Assembly (NCBI GenBank): GCA_035502855.1
Contig: DATJTX010000023.1
Span: 1-64,000, forward strand
Direction: 5' to 3'
Source of the DNA: Candidatus Baltobacteraceae bacterium
Lineage (GTDB): Bacteria; Vulcanimicrobiota; Vulcanimicrobiia; Vulcanimicrobiales; Vulcanimicrobiaceae
DNA: 64,000 bases
A program made the position numbers and the translations under genes. Positions 51,598-63,366 of the stretch are shown in pieces. The notes beneath the pieces are model-generated. The model worked only from the letters and a program-made list of their open reading frames with translations. It was not told the origin of the DNA and searched no databases. Position 1 is the stretch's first letter. Each line of letters opens with the position of its first letter.

Positions 51598-51990
51598 GAG
51601 CGCGCTCAACAAGCGCTCTTCGATGCGGATCCGCTTGAGCAGATTGCTCACCAGCGTCTCGAGTTCGTCGCGGAACGCTTGGGTGAGAAACATGTGACGA
51701 TCTGCTCGCCGCCAGCGTGCCGAAAACACCTCGAACTGCTGCGGAAAATGTTCTTGTTCGTCGATGACGCGTTCGGCGATTCGACGAACGGAATCGCTGG
51801 GATGCCGAAGCAGCAACCGGTAACCGACCGCAAGGTCGATGCTCAGATGCGCTTCCAAGTCATCGGTAAAGCGGCGAAACGCCGTGGTAACGGTCTGGCC
51901 GTCGTGCTCGTCGAGCGCGCGAAAAAGGCACGCCGCACCTTCGTGTAGCTGCGCGTGCCGTTGCGAAATTTCCGATCTTGTTGCGACCAT
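51583..51990 (-). CDS. Hemerythrin-like domain protein
   Basis: A 135-aa all-helical protein from ATG 51990 (MVATRSEISQRHAQLHEGAA). His and Glu residues are spaced as in hemerythrin-type four-helix bundles: QRHAQLHEG, then DLEAHLSIDLAVGYRLLLRH, then VIDEQEHFPQQFE. The iron ligand set is not fully canonical. Its 3' end overlaps the nnrD end by 15 bp, tail to tail. Confidence 0.65.
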   Translation of the reverse strand: MVATRSEISQRHAQLHEGAACLFRALDEHDGQTVTTAFRRFTDDLEAHLSIDLAVGYRLLLRHPSDSVRRIAERVIDEQEHFPQQFEVFSARWRRADRHMFLTQAFRDELETLVSNLLKRIRIEERLLSALSSVA

Positions 51991-52026
51991 GGTACTCCAC
52001 CCCCGCACTGACAGGTCGTAAGCAGG

Positions 52027-54368
<2,342 letters not shown>

Positions 54369-54373
54369 GAAAG

Positions 54374-57328
54374 CTACGCTTCGACGGCGACGCGGTCACC
54401 CTTCGCCAGCTCGCCGAGCGCCTGCATGTTTTCCCGTTCCAACCGCTCGAGCGCGATGCTGTCGGGCCGGTGATGGCCGACGGCGCGCTGGTCTTCGAGC
54501 ACCGGAATGAGATACGCGCCCGTATACGAGGCCGGATTGGCGGCCAATTCCTCGGGCGTCCCCGTGCCGACGACCGTCCCGCCGCGATCACCGCCCTCGG
54601 GCCCGAGATCGATCAGATAGTCCGCGGTCTTGATAACATCGAGATTGTGCTCGATCACGAGCACGGTATTCCCCGTTTGCACCAGGCGCTGCAGCACTTC
54701 GAGCAGTTTGTGGATGTCCGCAAAGTGCAGCCCGGTCGTGGGCTCGTCGAGCACGTAGAACGTGCGCCCGGTCGAGCGCCGCGAGAGTTCGGTCGCGAGC
54801 TTCACCCGCTGCGCCTCGCCGCCCGAGAGGGTCGTGGCCGGCTGCCCCATTTTGATGTAACCCAAGCCGACCTCGCAGATGGTCTTGAGCTTGTTGTGGA
54901 TCCGCGGAATGCTCGCAAAGAGTTCGGAGGCTTCGTCGACGCGCATCTCGAGCACGTCGGCGATCGTCTTGCCCTTGTACTTTACTTCGAGCGTCTGCGC
55001 ATTGTAGCGTTTGCCCTTGCACACCTCGCACGGCACGTAGACGTCGGGGAGGAAGTGCATCTCGATCTTGATGATGCCGTCGCCCTCGCACGATTCGCAC
55101 CGTCCGCCCTTCACGTTGAACGAGAAGCGCCCCGGCGAATAGCCGCGTATCTTCGCTTCCGGCACCATCGAGAAGAGTTCGCGAATGTGATCGAACGCGC
55201 CGGTATACGTGGCCGGATTCGAGCGCGGCGTGCGGCCGATCGGTGACTGGTCGATGACGACCAGCTTGTCGAGCTGCTGCGCGCCTTTGACCGTACCGTA
55301 GGTTCCGCCGGCCGGCTGGTCGTGCAGGTGCTGGTTGAGCGCGCGCACGAGCACCGCGTTGACCAGCGTCGACTTTCCGCTGCCGCTCACGCCGGTTACG
55401 GCTGCCAACACGCCGATCGGAAAGCGCACGTCGACCCCTTGCAAATTATTTGCGGCGGCCTTGCGCACGTCGAGCCAGCCGCGCGGCGTACGCCGGATCT
55501 TCGGGATCGGAATGAATTTGCGGCCAGAGAGATAGGCACCGGTCTCGGAGAGGGGATTGGCCAGGATCGCCTCGAGCGTCCCGGCGGTGAGAATCTCGCC
55601 GCCTTCGGCGCCCGCACCGGGACCGATATCGACGATCACGTCGGCGGTGCGCATCGTGTCCTCGTCGTGTTCGATCACGATCAGCGTGTTGCCGAGATCG
55701 CGCAGCGTCTTGAGCGTCGCGAGGAGCCGGTCGTTGTCGCGCTGATGCAAGCCGATCGACGGTTCGTCGAGAATGTAGAGCACGCCGACCAGCGCGCTGC
55801 CGATCTGCGTCGCCAAACGGATGCGCTGCGACTCGCCGCCCGAGAGCGTCGTGGCCGAGCGCGCCAGCGTAAGATAGTTCAATCCGACGTTGGTCAAGAA
55901 CCCGAGCCGTGCGCGAATCTCCTTGACGATCTGGTGCGCGATCTGCTCCTGTCGCGGCGTCAACTCGAGCGCGCGGAAAAACGCTTCGGCGTTCTCGATC
56001 GACATCCGGGTCACTTCGTCGATGTTCTTGCCGCCGACCGTCACCGCCAGCGCTTCCGGCTTCAACCGGGCGCCGTGACAGACCGGGCAGATCGAGGCCG
56101 ACATGTACTTCTCGATCTCTTCCTTGACGTACTCGCTCGAGGTTTCGCTGTAACGCCGCTGCAGGTTGTTGATCACGCCTTCGAACGAGGAGCGGTATTC
56201 CCACGTCTTCCCGGCACGCGAAGTATACGCGAAGTCCTGTTCTTTGTCGGTGCCGTAGAGAATGACGTCGAGTACCTCGTCCGAGAGGTCCTCGACCGGC
56301 GTCGACGTCTTGACCCGGTACTTGCGCAGCACGCGTTCGAGCTGCTGCATGTAATACGGGTTCATCGACGGGAAGCGCCCGCTGCCCATGTTCTTGCTCC
56401 ACGGGAGAATCGCGCCGCCGGCGATCGATTTCGTGCGATCCGGAATCACTTTCCACGGATCGATCTCGATCTTCTCGCCCAGACCGCTGCATGCCGGGCA
56501 CGCACCGTACGGCGAATTGAACGAGAACAGACGCGGCGCGAGCTCTTCGAACGAGAGCCCGCAGTAGACGCAGGCGAACGCCTCGCTGAACGTAAGCTCG
56601 CGCTCGTCCATGAGGATCGTGACGATGCCGCTCGAGAGCCGCAGCGTCGTCTCGATCGAGTCGGTCAAACGTTTGCGAATCTCGGGCTTGATCACCAGAC
56701 GATCGACCACGACCTCGATCGTGTGCTTGCGCTTCTTGTCGAGGACGATCTTCTCGCGCAGTTCCTTGATCTCGCCGTCCACGCGCACGCGGGCGAAGCC
56801 TTCTTTGGCGATCTCCTCGAAGAGCTTGGCGTACTCGCCTTTGCGACCGCGCACCAACGGCGCAAGCACTTGAATGCGCGCGCCCTCGGGCAGCTCCATG
56901 ATCGAATCGACGATCTGCTCGCTGGATTGCGAGCTGATCTCCCGGCCGCAGTTGTAGCAATGCGGCGTGCCGACGCGCGCGTAGAGCAGACGCAGGTAAT
57001 CGTAGACTTCGGTAACCGTGCCGACCGTCGAGCGCGGATTGCGCGAGGTCGACTTCTGATCGATCGAAATCGCGGGAGAGAGCCCCTCGATGTAATCGAC
57101 GTCGGGCTTCTCCATCTGACCCAAGAATTGCCGTGCATACGACGAGAGCGACTCGACGTAGCGCCGTTGACCCTCGGCGTAGATCGTGTCGAAGGCAAGC
57201 GAGGATTTGCCCGAGCCCGAGAGGCCGGTCACGACGATGAGCGCGTTGCGCGGCAGCGTGAGATCGACGTTCTTTAAGTTGTGCTCGCGCGCGCCCTTAA
57301 TAACGATGGAGTCGAGACCGGAGGCCAT
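54374..57328 (-). CDS. uvrA: Excinuclease ABC subunit A
   Basis: A 984-aa protein from ATG 57328 ([20 protein letters not shown]). Two ABC modules: Walker [17 protein letters not shown] and [16 protein letters not shown]; signatures [19 protein letters not shown] and [16 protein letters not shown]; Walker [14 protein letters not shown] and [13 protein letters not shown]; zinc fingers with CPVCHGARL and CESCEGDG. It recognises damaged DNA in nucleotide excision repair. Confidence 0.97.
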   Translation of the reverse strand: MASGLDSIVIKGAREHNLKNVDLTLPRNALIVVTGLSGSGKSSLAFDTIYAEGQRRYVESLSSYARQFLGQMEKPDVDYIEGLSPAISIDQKSTSRNPRSTVGTVTEVYDYLRLLYARVGTPHCYNCGREISSQSSEQIVDSIMELPEGARIQVLAPLVRGRKGEYAKLFEEIAKEGFARVRVDGEIKELREKIVLDKKRKHTIEVVVDRLVIKPEIRKRLTDSIETTLRLSSGIVTILMDERELTFSEAFACVYCGLSFEELAPRLFSFNSPYGACPACSGLGEKIEIDPWKVIPDRTKSIAGGAILPWSKNMGSGRFPSMNPYYMQQLERVLRKYRVKTSTPVEDLSDEVLDVILYGTDKEQDFAYTSRAGKTWEYRSSFEGVINNLQRRYSETSSEYVKEEIEKYMSASICPVCHGARLKPEALAVTVGGKNIDEVTRMSIENAEAFFRALELTPRQEQIAHQIVKEIRARLGFLTNVGLNYLTLARSATTLSGGESQRIRLATQIGSALVGVLYILDEPSIGLHQRDNDRLLATLKTLRDLGNTLIVIEHDEDTMRTADVIVDIGPGAGAEGGEILTAGTLEAILANPLSETGAYLSGRKFIPIPKIRRTPRGWLDVRKAAANNLQGVDVRFPIGVLAAVTGVSGSGKSTLVNAVLVRALNQHLHDQPAGGTYGTVKGAQQLDKLVVIDQSPIGRTPRSNPATYTGAFDHIRELFSMVPEAKIRGYSPGRFSFNVKGGRCESCEGDGIIKIEMHFLPDVYVPCEVCKGKRYNAQTLEVKYKGKTIADVLEMRVDEASELFASIPRIHNKLKTICEVGLGYIKMGQPATTLSGGEAQRVKLATELSRRSTGRTFYVLDEPTTGLHFADIHKLLEVLQRLVQTGNTVLVIEHNLDVIKTADYLIDLGPEGGDRGGTVVGTGTPEELAANPASYTGAYLIPVLEDQRAVGHHRPDSIALERLERENMQALGELAKGDRVAVEA

Positions 57329-57339
57329 AGCGTTCTTCT

Positions 57340-57996
57340 TTACAACAAGGTGGGTCGCTTGGTTAGTTGCAGATACTCCCCGGCGACCACGAGGGAGGCG
57401 TACGCTACGATGACCTGCTGCAAGAGTCCCGCCACCAGCCAACCGGCCAACTGCGAAAACCGGCCCGCCAGCGAGCCGAGCGCGCCGCCTGCGATGGCGA
57501 TCACCACGATCAGCGCCACGACGCCGAGCGTCGGCAGCACGTTCGCCAGCGCCGTGCTCGCGGACTCGACCAACGCCGCGACCGGCGAGCGCCCGCCGAT
57601 CACGACCGCGGCCATCGTATAGATGAAGAACAGCGCGTACGCGAGCAACGTGACCGCGAACGTCGCCGGAGCAAGCGTCGCCGCGCAAAAACCGATGATC
57701 AGCAGGAGCGCCGCCGCACCGGCAACCGAAGCCGTGCGCGCTTTGAGCGCCTCCCATCCGTCGCGCAGTGTTGCAATCCCGCCTCGCCACGCGGCACCCG
57801 CCATGCCGGTCACGTACGCCATCTGCGCGAGCGCCAGCGCCAGCGTCACGATGAAAAGCGCGAAGTCCGCGACCCAGCGGTCCATCGGGAGCGCGTCCAA
57901 TCCGAATTCGGCGCCGGCCGAAATCCCGCCGATCACGATGCCGGGTACGAGGATGACCGGGTTGCGCACGAGCAGCACCCATGCGCGCCCGATCAT
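57340..57996 (-). CDS. Multi-pass membrane protein, unknown
   Basis: A 218-aa protein from ATG 57996, overlapping the HAD gene stop by 4 bp. Six hydrophobic segments: [92 protein letters not shown] and [16 protein letters not shown]. The pattern recalls glycerophosphoryl-diester-like (DUF975-type) membrane proteins. No function assigned. Confidence 0.65.
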   Translation of the reverse strand: MIGRAWVLLVRNPVILVPGIVIGGISAGAEFGLDALPMDRWVADFALFIVTLALALAQMAYVTGMAGAAWRGGIATLRDGWEALKARTASVAGAAALLLIIGFCAATLAPATFAVTLLAYALFFIYTMAAVVIGGRSPVAALVESASTALANVLPTLGVVALIVVIAIAGGALGSLAGRFSQLAGWLVAGLLQQVIVAYASLVVAGEYLQLTKRPTLL

Positions 57997-58712
57997 GCGT
58001 TCTCCAGCAATCCCGGTACCTCGCCGATCGTCGAGCAGATGGCATCCGGCGGCGGGACGCCGGGCGGCAAACGCTCGCCGCGCACGTTGAGCCAGATCGC
58101 GTAGAGCCCGGCCTCGAGCGCGCCCTGCACGTCGCGCTCGTAGCGGTCGCCGACCATCGCACTGCGCGAGGGCGCCGAGCCGAGCGTCGTGCACGCGTGC
58201 GCGAAGAGCAACGGATCCGGCTTGATCATGCCGACCTCGTCGGCGATGAAGATCGCATCGAAGAACTCGCCGATCTGCAGCATCGCGATCTTCTCGCGGT
58301 GCGTCTCGGAAAATCCATTGGTCAAAATGCCGAGCCTCATTCCCCGCGCGCGCAGCATGCGCAGCACCTCGATCGCACCGGGAAACATCGTGAAGTATTT
58401 TTTGCGGTATTCGTGATACCGCGACGCGCTCTTGGCGGCGATCGCGCGATCGCTGATGCCGACGCGTTCCAGCGCCGCATTCCACATCGCGTGGCGAATC
58501 CCGACCAGACGCGTTTTGAGCTGCTCCGGCGTCAGGCGATGCCAAAAACCCTCGGCTTCGGCAACGTAGGCGCGCTTGAGTGCGAGCGCATCGACGCCAT
58601 GCTCGAGCGCGATCTCGCGCGCGACTTCTTCCGCCGCGCTCGTAAACGCAAAGGTGTCGTCGTGCAGCGTGTCGTCCAAATCGAAGAGGACGACTTCAAA
58701 ATCTCGCTTCAA
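57993..58712 (-). CDS. HAD-superfamily hydrolase (YjjG-like)
   Basis: A 239-aa protein, ATG at 58712. HAD motif [14 protein letters not shown] (nucleophile Asp near residue 10), motif [13 protein letters not shown], motif III Lys in [12 protein letters not shown], motif [18 protein letters not shown]. The helical cap fits subclass I, close to 5'-nucleotidase YjjG-type phosphatases. The substrate is not determinable. Confidence 0.88.
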   Translation of the reverse strand: MKRDFEVVLFDLDDTLHDDTFAFTSAAEEVAREIALEHGVDALALKRAYVAEAEGFWHRLTPEQLKTRLVGIRHAMWNAALERVGISDRAIAAKSASRYHEYRKKYFTMFPGAIEVLRMLRARGMRLGILTNGFSETHREKIAMLQIGEFFDAIFIADEVGMIKPDPLLFAHACTTLGSAPSRSAMVGDRYERDVQGALEAGLYAIWLNVRGERLPPGVPPPDAICSTIGEVPGLLENA

Positions 58713-58730
58713 TTCTTCAAGCCATACCCG

Positions 58731-61181
58731 CTAAAACCGTACCCGAAAACTGCGCAGCCCGAACGCACCGATCCGCGAGCGGATCTCCTCGCCCTCGATC
58801 GCCGCATCGCCGCCGCTGGGCCGTTCCATCCCGTCGACCGCAAGAACTTCGCGCATACGCGCCCCGCACCGTAAGTGCAGCTCGCGCGCGGCGCCGTCGC
58901 ACTCGCGCGCGCGTACGATCACGCCGTCCCCGTCGGCGGCGGGCTTACACGCCGCGACGACAGTTGCCGGCTCGCTGCATTGAAACAGCCGCACGCGCGG
59001 CGGCGCGGCGAAACGCTCCCACGCAGCTTCGATCGCGCCGATCGAGACGCCCGGCTCGTACGGTGCGAACGCCCACGCGAGGTTCGCCTGTCCGCGGTCG
59101 GCCGATGCATCGGGCCAACGCGGCCCGCGCAGCAGCGACGCTCCCAGCCGCATGCCGCCGCGCTCGAGTACGCGCGCGCACCAACCATAGGTATCGAGGA
59201 CGAACAGGGCAAATCCGGCGCGCGCGTCTGCTGCCGCGGCGAAACGCTGCCCGGGAACTTCGAAGCGCGCGCGCTCGGGCGGCGTTTCGGCGCGCGCGCT
59301 GCGCCGGATCGTTCCGTGCGGTGCGCCGTAGAGCACGCCGTCGTCCTGGATCGCGAGCCAATTCTCGAGGCGCAGGATCGTGTGCGCCTCGTTCCAGTCC
59401 ACGGCGAGGCTCACGCGAACGAATGGCTCGCCGCGCCGCAGCTCGATCGCCATCGTCGCCGGCGAAGCGCCGATGCGAAAGCGCAGCTGGGCGGATTCCT
59501 CGTTCACCTCGCACCCTGCCGGTCGCACGCGCACGCGATGCCGTTCGTAGTCCCGGTCGAGGTTCCAGGCATCCCATTTCTTCGGCCGGTCGCGATACGC
59601 GGCGAGCAGATTCGCCTGCGCGACCGGCGCGCGAACCCGCGGCGACTCCAGCTCGAGCAGCGTGCCGCTCTGGGTAAAGGTCGCGCGTACGAGGCCGTTA
59701 TCGAAGTGGATGTCGCTGCCGTCACGCACCGGCCGGCACGGCTCGATCGACGGCTCGCTCGCGCTCATGCGCGGCAACATCGCTACCGCCGCGCTTTCGA
59801 GCGCGCCCAACAATTCGCGCGCACGGTCGTAGAGCGCAAACGCTTCCTCGTAGGCCTCGCGAATCGCGGCGCCGGCAAGCACGTCGTGAAACTGATTGCA
59901 GAGCACCGCGCGCCACACGTGATCGAGCGCGGTGCGCGCACGCTCGATCCCCTCGCGCGGCGCATGGACCGCGATGCACCACGCGAGCTGCTCTTCGATC
60001 GCCGAGAGCGCGCGCTCGAACTGCGCGTTCGCCGCCTTCACGTCGTGATGCGTCGTATACGTGCCGCGGTGATACTCGAGATAGAGTTCGTCCTGGTGGA
60101 TCGGCAGCGCGTCAGGACGGGCTGCGAGCGAATCGAACCACGTTCGCGGCCGTTCCCAATGCCCGGCTTCCCGCGCTTGCGCCAGTTGCTCGCTCGTCGG
60201 ACCGCCGCCGCCGTCGCCGTATCCGACGACCACGGGCTCGGCCCGCTCGCGCGCGAGCGCCAGGCGCCCCGCGTCCGGCGCGCCTTCGTACGAGGCCAGC
60301 ACCGCCGCCACCACCTCGCTTCCGTCCGGACCGCGCCAGCGAAACTGCGGATGCGGGAAGCGCGTCGTGTCGTTCCACTGCAACTTGGTCGTCGCGAAAT
60401 AGGGAATGCCGGCGTGCGCGAGCAGCGTCGGCAGCGTGTTCGCGAATCCGAACGTGTCGGGAAGCCACGCGATCGCCGGATCGATTCCAAAGTGCTCGTT
60501 ACAGTAGCGCTGCGCCTCGAGCATCTGGCGCAGCAGGGATTCACCCGAGGGAATATTCGCATCGGGTTCGACCCAGAGTGCGGCAACGTCGGGATCGAAG
60601 CGGCCCGCCTGCACGATTTCGCGCACGCGCGCAAAGAGTTCCGGCGCATCGTCGCGCACGAACTCGTAGAGCTGCGGCTGGCTCTGCATGAAGACGAAGG
60701 TGGGATCGCTCTGCGCCAACGCTACCGCGTTCGCGAAGGTGCGCACCGCCTTGCGCCGCGCCTGCGAATAATTCCACAGCCACGCCACGTCGAGATGCGA
60801 GTGGCCCCACAGAATCGCCGGTCCCGGCGCGTTCGTACGGCCGTTGCGCTGCGCCGGTTCGACTTCGACGTAGGTCTGCGGACGCGGCGCGGCATTGCGA
60901 AGCATCCACGACCAGCGCAGCCCGTCACCGGAGGGTAACCCGTTGGTCGGAAGGGAGCGCCGTTCGACCTCGAGCCGAAGCGTGCGTTCGCGCGCCGAAG
61001 CGCCGATTGCGACACCGTGATGTTCGCGGTCGTAGGCGCCCGCGATGCGCTGGTCGAGGTAGGCGATCGCGCCGGTTCGCGTCGCATAGCGCAGCGTCGC
61101 CGCGTCCGCGCTCGGCGGCAGCGTCGCCTCAAAGCACGCGAGTGCCGCCGTCCCTTCGACTTCGCGTAGCGGGATGCGCAT
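58731..61181 (-). CDS. Alpha-mannosidase, glycoside hydrolase family 38
   Basis: An 816-aa protein. The GH38 zinc site lies in LWGHSHLDVAWLW near residue 125, and the catalytic nucleophile Asp in AIAWLPDTFGFAN near 243. FATTKLQWNDTTRFPHPQF and the middle helical bundle follow, then C-terminal beta domains. No signal peptide is visible, so it is cytoplasmic and likely trims mannosides taken up or stored. Confidence 0.92.
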   Translation of the reverse strand: MRIPLREVEGTAALACFEATLPPSADAATLRYATRTGAIAYLDQRIAGAYDREHHGVAIGASARERTLRLEVERRSLPTNGLPSGDGLRWSWMLRNAAPRPQTYVEVEPAQRNGRTNAPGPAILWGHSHLDVAWLWNYSQARRKAVRTFANAVALAQSDPTFVFMQSQPQLYEFVRDDAPELFARVREIVQAGRFDPDVAALWVEPDANIPSGESLLRQMLEAQRYCNEHFGIDPAIAWLPDTFGFANTLPTLLAHAGIPYFATTKLQWNDTTRFPHPQFRWRGPDGSEVVAAVLASYEGAPDAGRLALARERAEPVVVGYGDGGGGPTSEQLAQAREAGHWERPRTWFDSLAARPDALPIHQDELYLEYHRGTYTTHHDVKAANAQFERALSAIEEQLAWCIAVHAPREGIERARTALDHVWRAVLCNQFHDVLAGAAIREAYEEAFALYDRARELLGALESAAVAMLPRMSASEPSIEPCRPVRDGSDIHFDNGLVRATFTQSGTLLELESPRVRAPVAQANLLAAYRDRPKKWDAWNLDRDYERHRVRVRPAGCEVNEESAQLRFRIGASPATMAIELRRGEPFVRVSLAVDWNEAHTILRLENWLAIQDDGVLYGAPHGTIRRSARAETPPERARFEVPGQRFAAAADARAGFALFVLDTYGWCARVLERGGMRLGASLLRGPRWPDASADRGQANLAWAFAPYEPGVSIGAIEAAWERFAAPPRVRLFQCSEPATVVAACKPAADGDGVIVRARECDGAARELHLRCGARMREVLAVDGMERPSGGDAAIEGEEIRSRIGAFGLRSFRVRF

Positions 61182-61258
61182 ATGGAGACTTCTTATCTAG
61201 GCAGCCAATTCGTTCCGCCCGTGCTGCCCGGCATAGCGCGGGGCGAGCCCCCGGACTA

Positions 61259-61290
61259 AAGTGAGGCGCAGATGCTCTTGCGCCTCACTT
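61259..61290. terminator. Hairpin terminator between mannosidase and defence islet
   Basis: AAGTGAGGCGCA / TGCGCCTCACTT is a perfect 12-bp stem with an 8-base loop. It is flanked by A-rich sequence on the left and TTTTCT on the right. It ends the leftward dCTP deaminase transcript just after the 46-aa ORF and would also stop rightward transcription. Confidence 0.8.
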
Positions 61291-61293
61291 TTT

Positions 61294-61434
61294 CTACTTA
61301 TCCCGCTTCTGTTCTTTCGGTTCCGTCTGCCTATCGCTTTTCACAGCCGGCTTTTCGAACATCCAGTCGGGTATCCCGGCTGATATTTTCTTTTGCCTCT
61401 CAACGAACTCCGATAGCAAATTTCGATCGCGCAT
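61294..61434 (-). CDS. 46-aa ORF directly after the antiphage deaminase gene
   Basis: Reading from ATG 61434 gives MRDRNLLSEFVERQKKISAG, then IPDWMFEKPAVKSDRQTEPK and a basic tail, ending at TAG 61294. It starts 6 bp after the deaminase stop and is preceded by AAAGGAAAC as a binding site. It ends 4 bp before the terminator, so it is the last gene of that transcript. It is charged and hydrophilic, with no known family. It could be an accessory or antitoxin peptide, by position only. Confidence 0.5.
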   Translation of the reverse strand: MRDRNLLSEFVERQKKISAGIPDWMFEKPAVKSDRQTEPKEQKRDK

Positions 61435-61440
61435 GAACTT

Positions 61441-63141
61441 TCATGTTTCCTTTCCCTGTAAAATAAACATTTCAGTGAAGTCGCTAAATGGCTTCAACTC
61501 GAGTGACTCTGCTGTGGTAGCAGCTTTTGCGGTGGGCGTGTAATACGGCAATGACGGGGACTCGGTGCGTATATCGAACGACAGCTTGTTGCCCCGAGAG
61601 TCCTTCCTTCGGTTCGAAGCAATAGAAAAGAACTCTAGATAGCGCGGGGGCGCAACGCCGACGAACGTACGGAAAGGCACGCGAATGCCCTTTTCCTTTC
61701 CGGGAGGATCAACAGATACGGAATCACGGTAGAGTAAAGACGTCCCGCTTTTAGGATATGGCTCCAAATACACGACTTCGGAAATGCCAGCATCTACGAT
61801 GTGCTTAGCGCACTCGTGGCAAGGAAAAGTCGTCGTGTACATGGTTGTTCCCTGGACGGCAACGCCGTGTCGCGCGCAGTCAAGTAACGCTGATGCCTCA
61901 GCATGGACTGCGCGAACGTAATCAATATTCTCTCGAACCTTAGCTTTTCGTAGCGGGCCGTCAGCGTCGTAAAATAACTTCTCAACACGCTTCGAGGAGT
62001 CGATGTTCGCCAGCTCGTTGGTCAGTGCGCCCGCTTTGGCGAGCCTGTCCAATATGTCGCGAACCATCAACTCGCGAAAAGCGTCACTTGTGTCGCGGAT
62101 TTTCCCGTCGCTGTTCTTGTAGACCATATCGCGGCCACTGTATAGAGAGTCGTCAGGGGGCCAATACTGGCCACCAATCATAGGTTTTGCAACCTCGTTT
62201 GTTCCGACGCTAACCGCGGAGCCATCGGACCGAAGTATAGCGGCGCCGATCTGCCGCGCCATGGAACCGGAACGAACCTGTGCGGCCCTTGCCAGAAACA
62301 TACCAAGTTCGTTTCTGCTCGGCGTCAAGAAAGCATCACCGAATATTAGATGGACTAGCCTTTCGAGATTTTTTAGAACATCGGTAGGATCGTCCGTCGC
62401 ATCAATGATGTAGTCGGTCGCAAAGAACGCATCGCCGACTTTTTGCCCAAGGCTCTCGTCAGCGTTCTCATCACGGCGCATTAGGTCGGGAATCATCGCA
62501 CGCTCCGAATCCGATACTGCATCGAGCTCGAGAGACGCGAGACGTGAAATGATGGGTGCGTACACACCGATGCTAATGAAAGCTGGTCCGTAGACCCGCC
62601 TCAAGCGTTCCAGTTCGTCAGGATGCTTAAGCGAGTCGATGAAATACGCGCGACTGTCTAATGGAACCGTCGCATAATGTTCGTCACCTACCAAGTTGAT
62701 CTTATTCTTGCGATTTGTCTTGTCGCGTTCTTTCTGGATTGCGGCGATAGCTGCCAATGCTGCGGCGTCACCCCGAGTGGAGTTCGTAAATTCGCTCCAC
62801 CGCTCCCGAACATGATCTCCGGCATCCATAAGGAGGCGTTTGCGCTCGATTACGGTCGCCTCGGCAATCTCCGAAGCGGATTCGGAGAATTGCTCAAGCC
62901 ATTCACTTATCTTGATTCTGGTTAGCTTGTAGTTTGCGAGACTGAGTGCTTTGCGGAGGGATTTTTCGATGATATCTTTGTCGACGCCCAGAGGGACAAC
63001 CACACCGAAAACCAGCTCGCGCCGCGAACTGTCTTCGACTTGAGCATTTGGCTTTTGCGCTGCTCGACCCGCACGGCCGACGCGCCTCGCGGCTTTTGGT
63101 ATAGCCTTCCGACGCGAAGTTGTCCGCCCCCGATACGCCAT
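61441..63141 (-). CDS. Antiphage dCTP/dCMP deaminase (DCD/AvcD-like)
   Basis: A 566-aa protein, ATG at 63141 with GGAGG 10 bp upstream. The N-terminal P-loop-like domain begins ELVFGVVVPLGVDKDIIEKS at about 42-61 but lacks a GK[ST]. The deaminase zinc site lies near the C-terminus: HAEASALLDCARHG (His and Glu near 413-415) and TTTFPCHECAKHIVDAG. This domain order matches AvcD/DCD defence proteins, which deplete cellular dC nucleotides when phage infects. The A+T content is visibly higher than that of its neighbours, which suggests horizontal gain. Confidence 0.85.
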   Translation of the reverse strand: MAYRGRTTSRRKAIPKAARRVGRAGRAAQKPNAQVEDSSRRELVFGVVVPLGVDKDIIEKSLRKALSLANYKLTRIKISEWLEQFSESASEIAEATVIERKRLLMDAGDHVRERWSEFTNSTRGDAAALAAIAAIQKERDKTNRKNKINLVGDEHYATVPLDSRAYFIDSLKHPDELERLRRVYGPAFISIGVYAPIISRLASLELDAVSDSERAMIPDLMRRDENADESLGQKVGDAFFATDYIIDATDDPTDVLKNLERLVHLIFGDAFLTPSRNELGMFLARAAQVRSGSMARQIGAAILRSDGSAVSVGTNEVAKPMIGGQYWPPDDSLYSGRDMVYKNSDGKIRDTSDAFRELMVRDILDRLAKAGALTNELANIDSSKRVEKLFYDADGPLRKAKVRENIDYVRAVHAEASALLDCARHGVAVQGTTMYTTTFPCHECAKHIVDAGISEVVYLEPYPKSGTSLLYRDSVSVDPPGKEKGIRVPFRTFVGVAPPRYLEFFSIASNRRKDSRGNKLSFDIRTESPSLPYYTPTAKAATTAESLELKPFSDFTEMFILQGKET

Positions 63142-63366
63142 CCGTATCGCACCTCCACACCGAGGTTTTTCGTCTCCTCCGATTATTCCCTATATATCGC
63201 GGGCGAACACTTGTACGCCACGACCGCTTGTGTTACAATGTGGAAAATGGGGAAACTGTGGGCACGACGTTTATTGTGCGTCCATCGTCCTGTGTACTAG
63301 CTGTTAGTAACGCTCGAGGGGCGACGCCTATTTTTGTTAAGCAGCTCATGAGCTCGCGGTAAAATT
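63142..63366. promoter_or_regulatory. A+T-rich upstream region of the antiphage deaminase
   Basis: TATATATC at 63191-63198 offers a leftward -10 for the deaminase gene. A rightward promoter is also possible: TTGTAC (63211-63216), 17 bp, TACAAT (63234-63239), reading into a stretch with no ORF over 20 codons that ends near CCTATTTTTGTT at 63327-63338. In Vibrio an sRNA antitoxin (AvcI) lies upstream of avcD, so a small RNA here is conceivable, though not shown. Confidence 0.35.

Noticed and set aside
55322-57277. 651-aa frame antisense to uvrA
   Set aside because: UvrA is unmistakable on the minus strand; the long antisense frame is a GC-skew shadow.
57329-58162. N-terminal extension of the uvrA frame
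   Set aside because: The UvrA family start is at 57328; the upstream part is an out-of-frame reading of the membrane protein gene.
58875-60938. 687-aa frame antisense to the alpha-mannosidase
   Set aside because: Arg-rich low-complexity product with no domain; the mannosidase has its catalytic motifs on the other strand.
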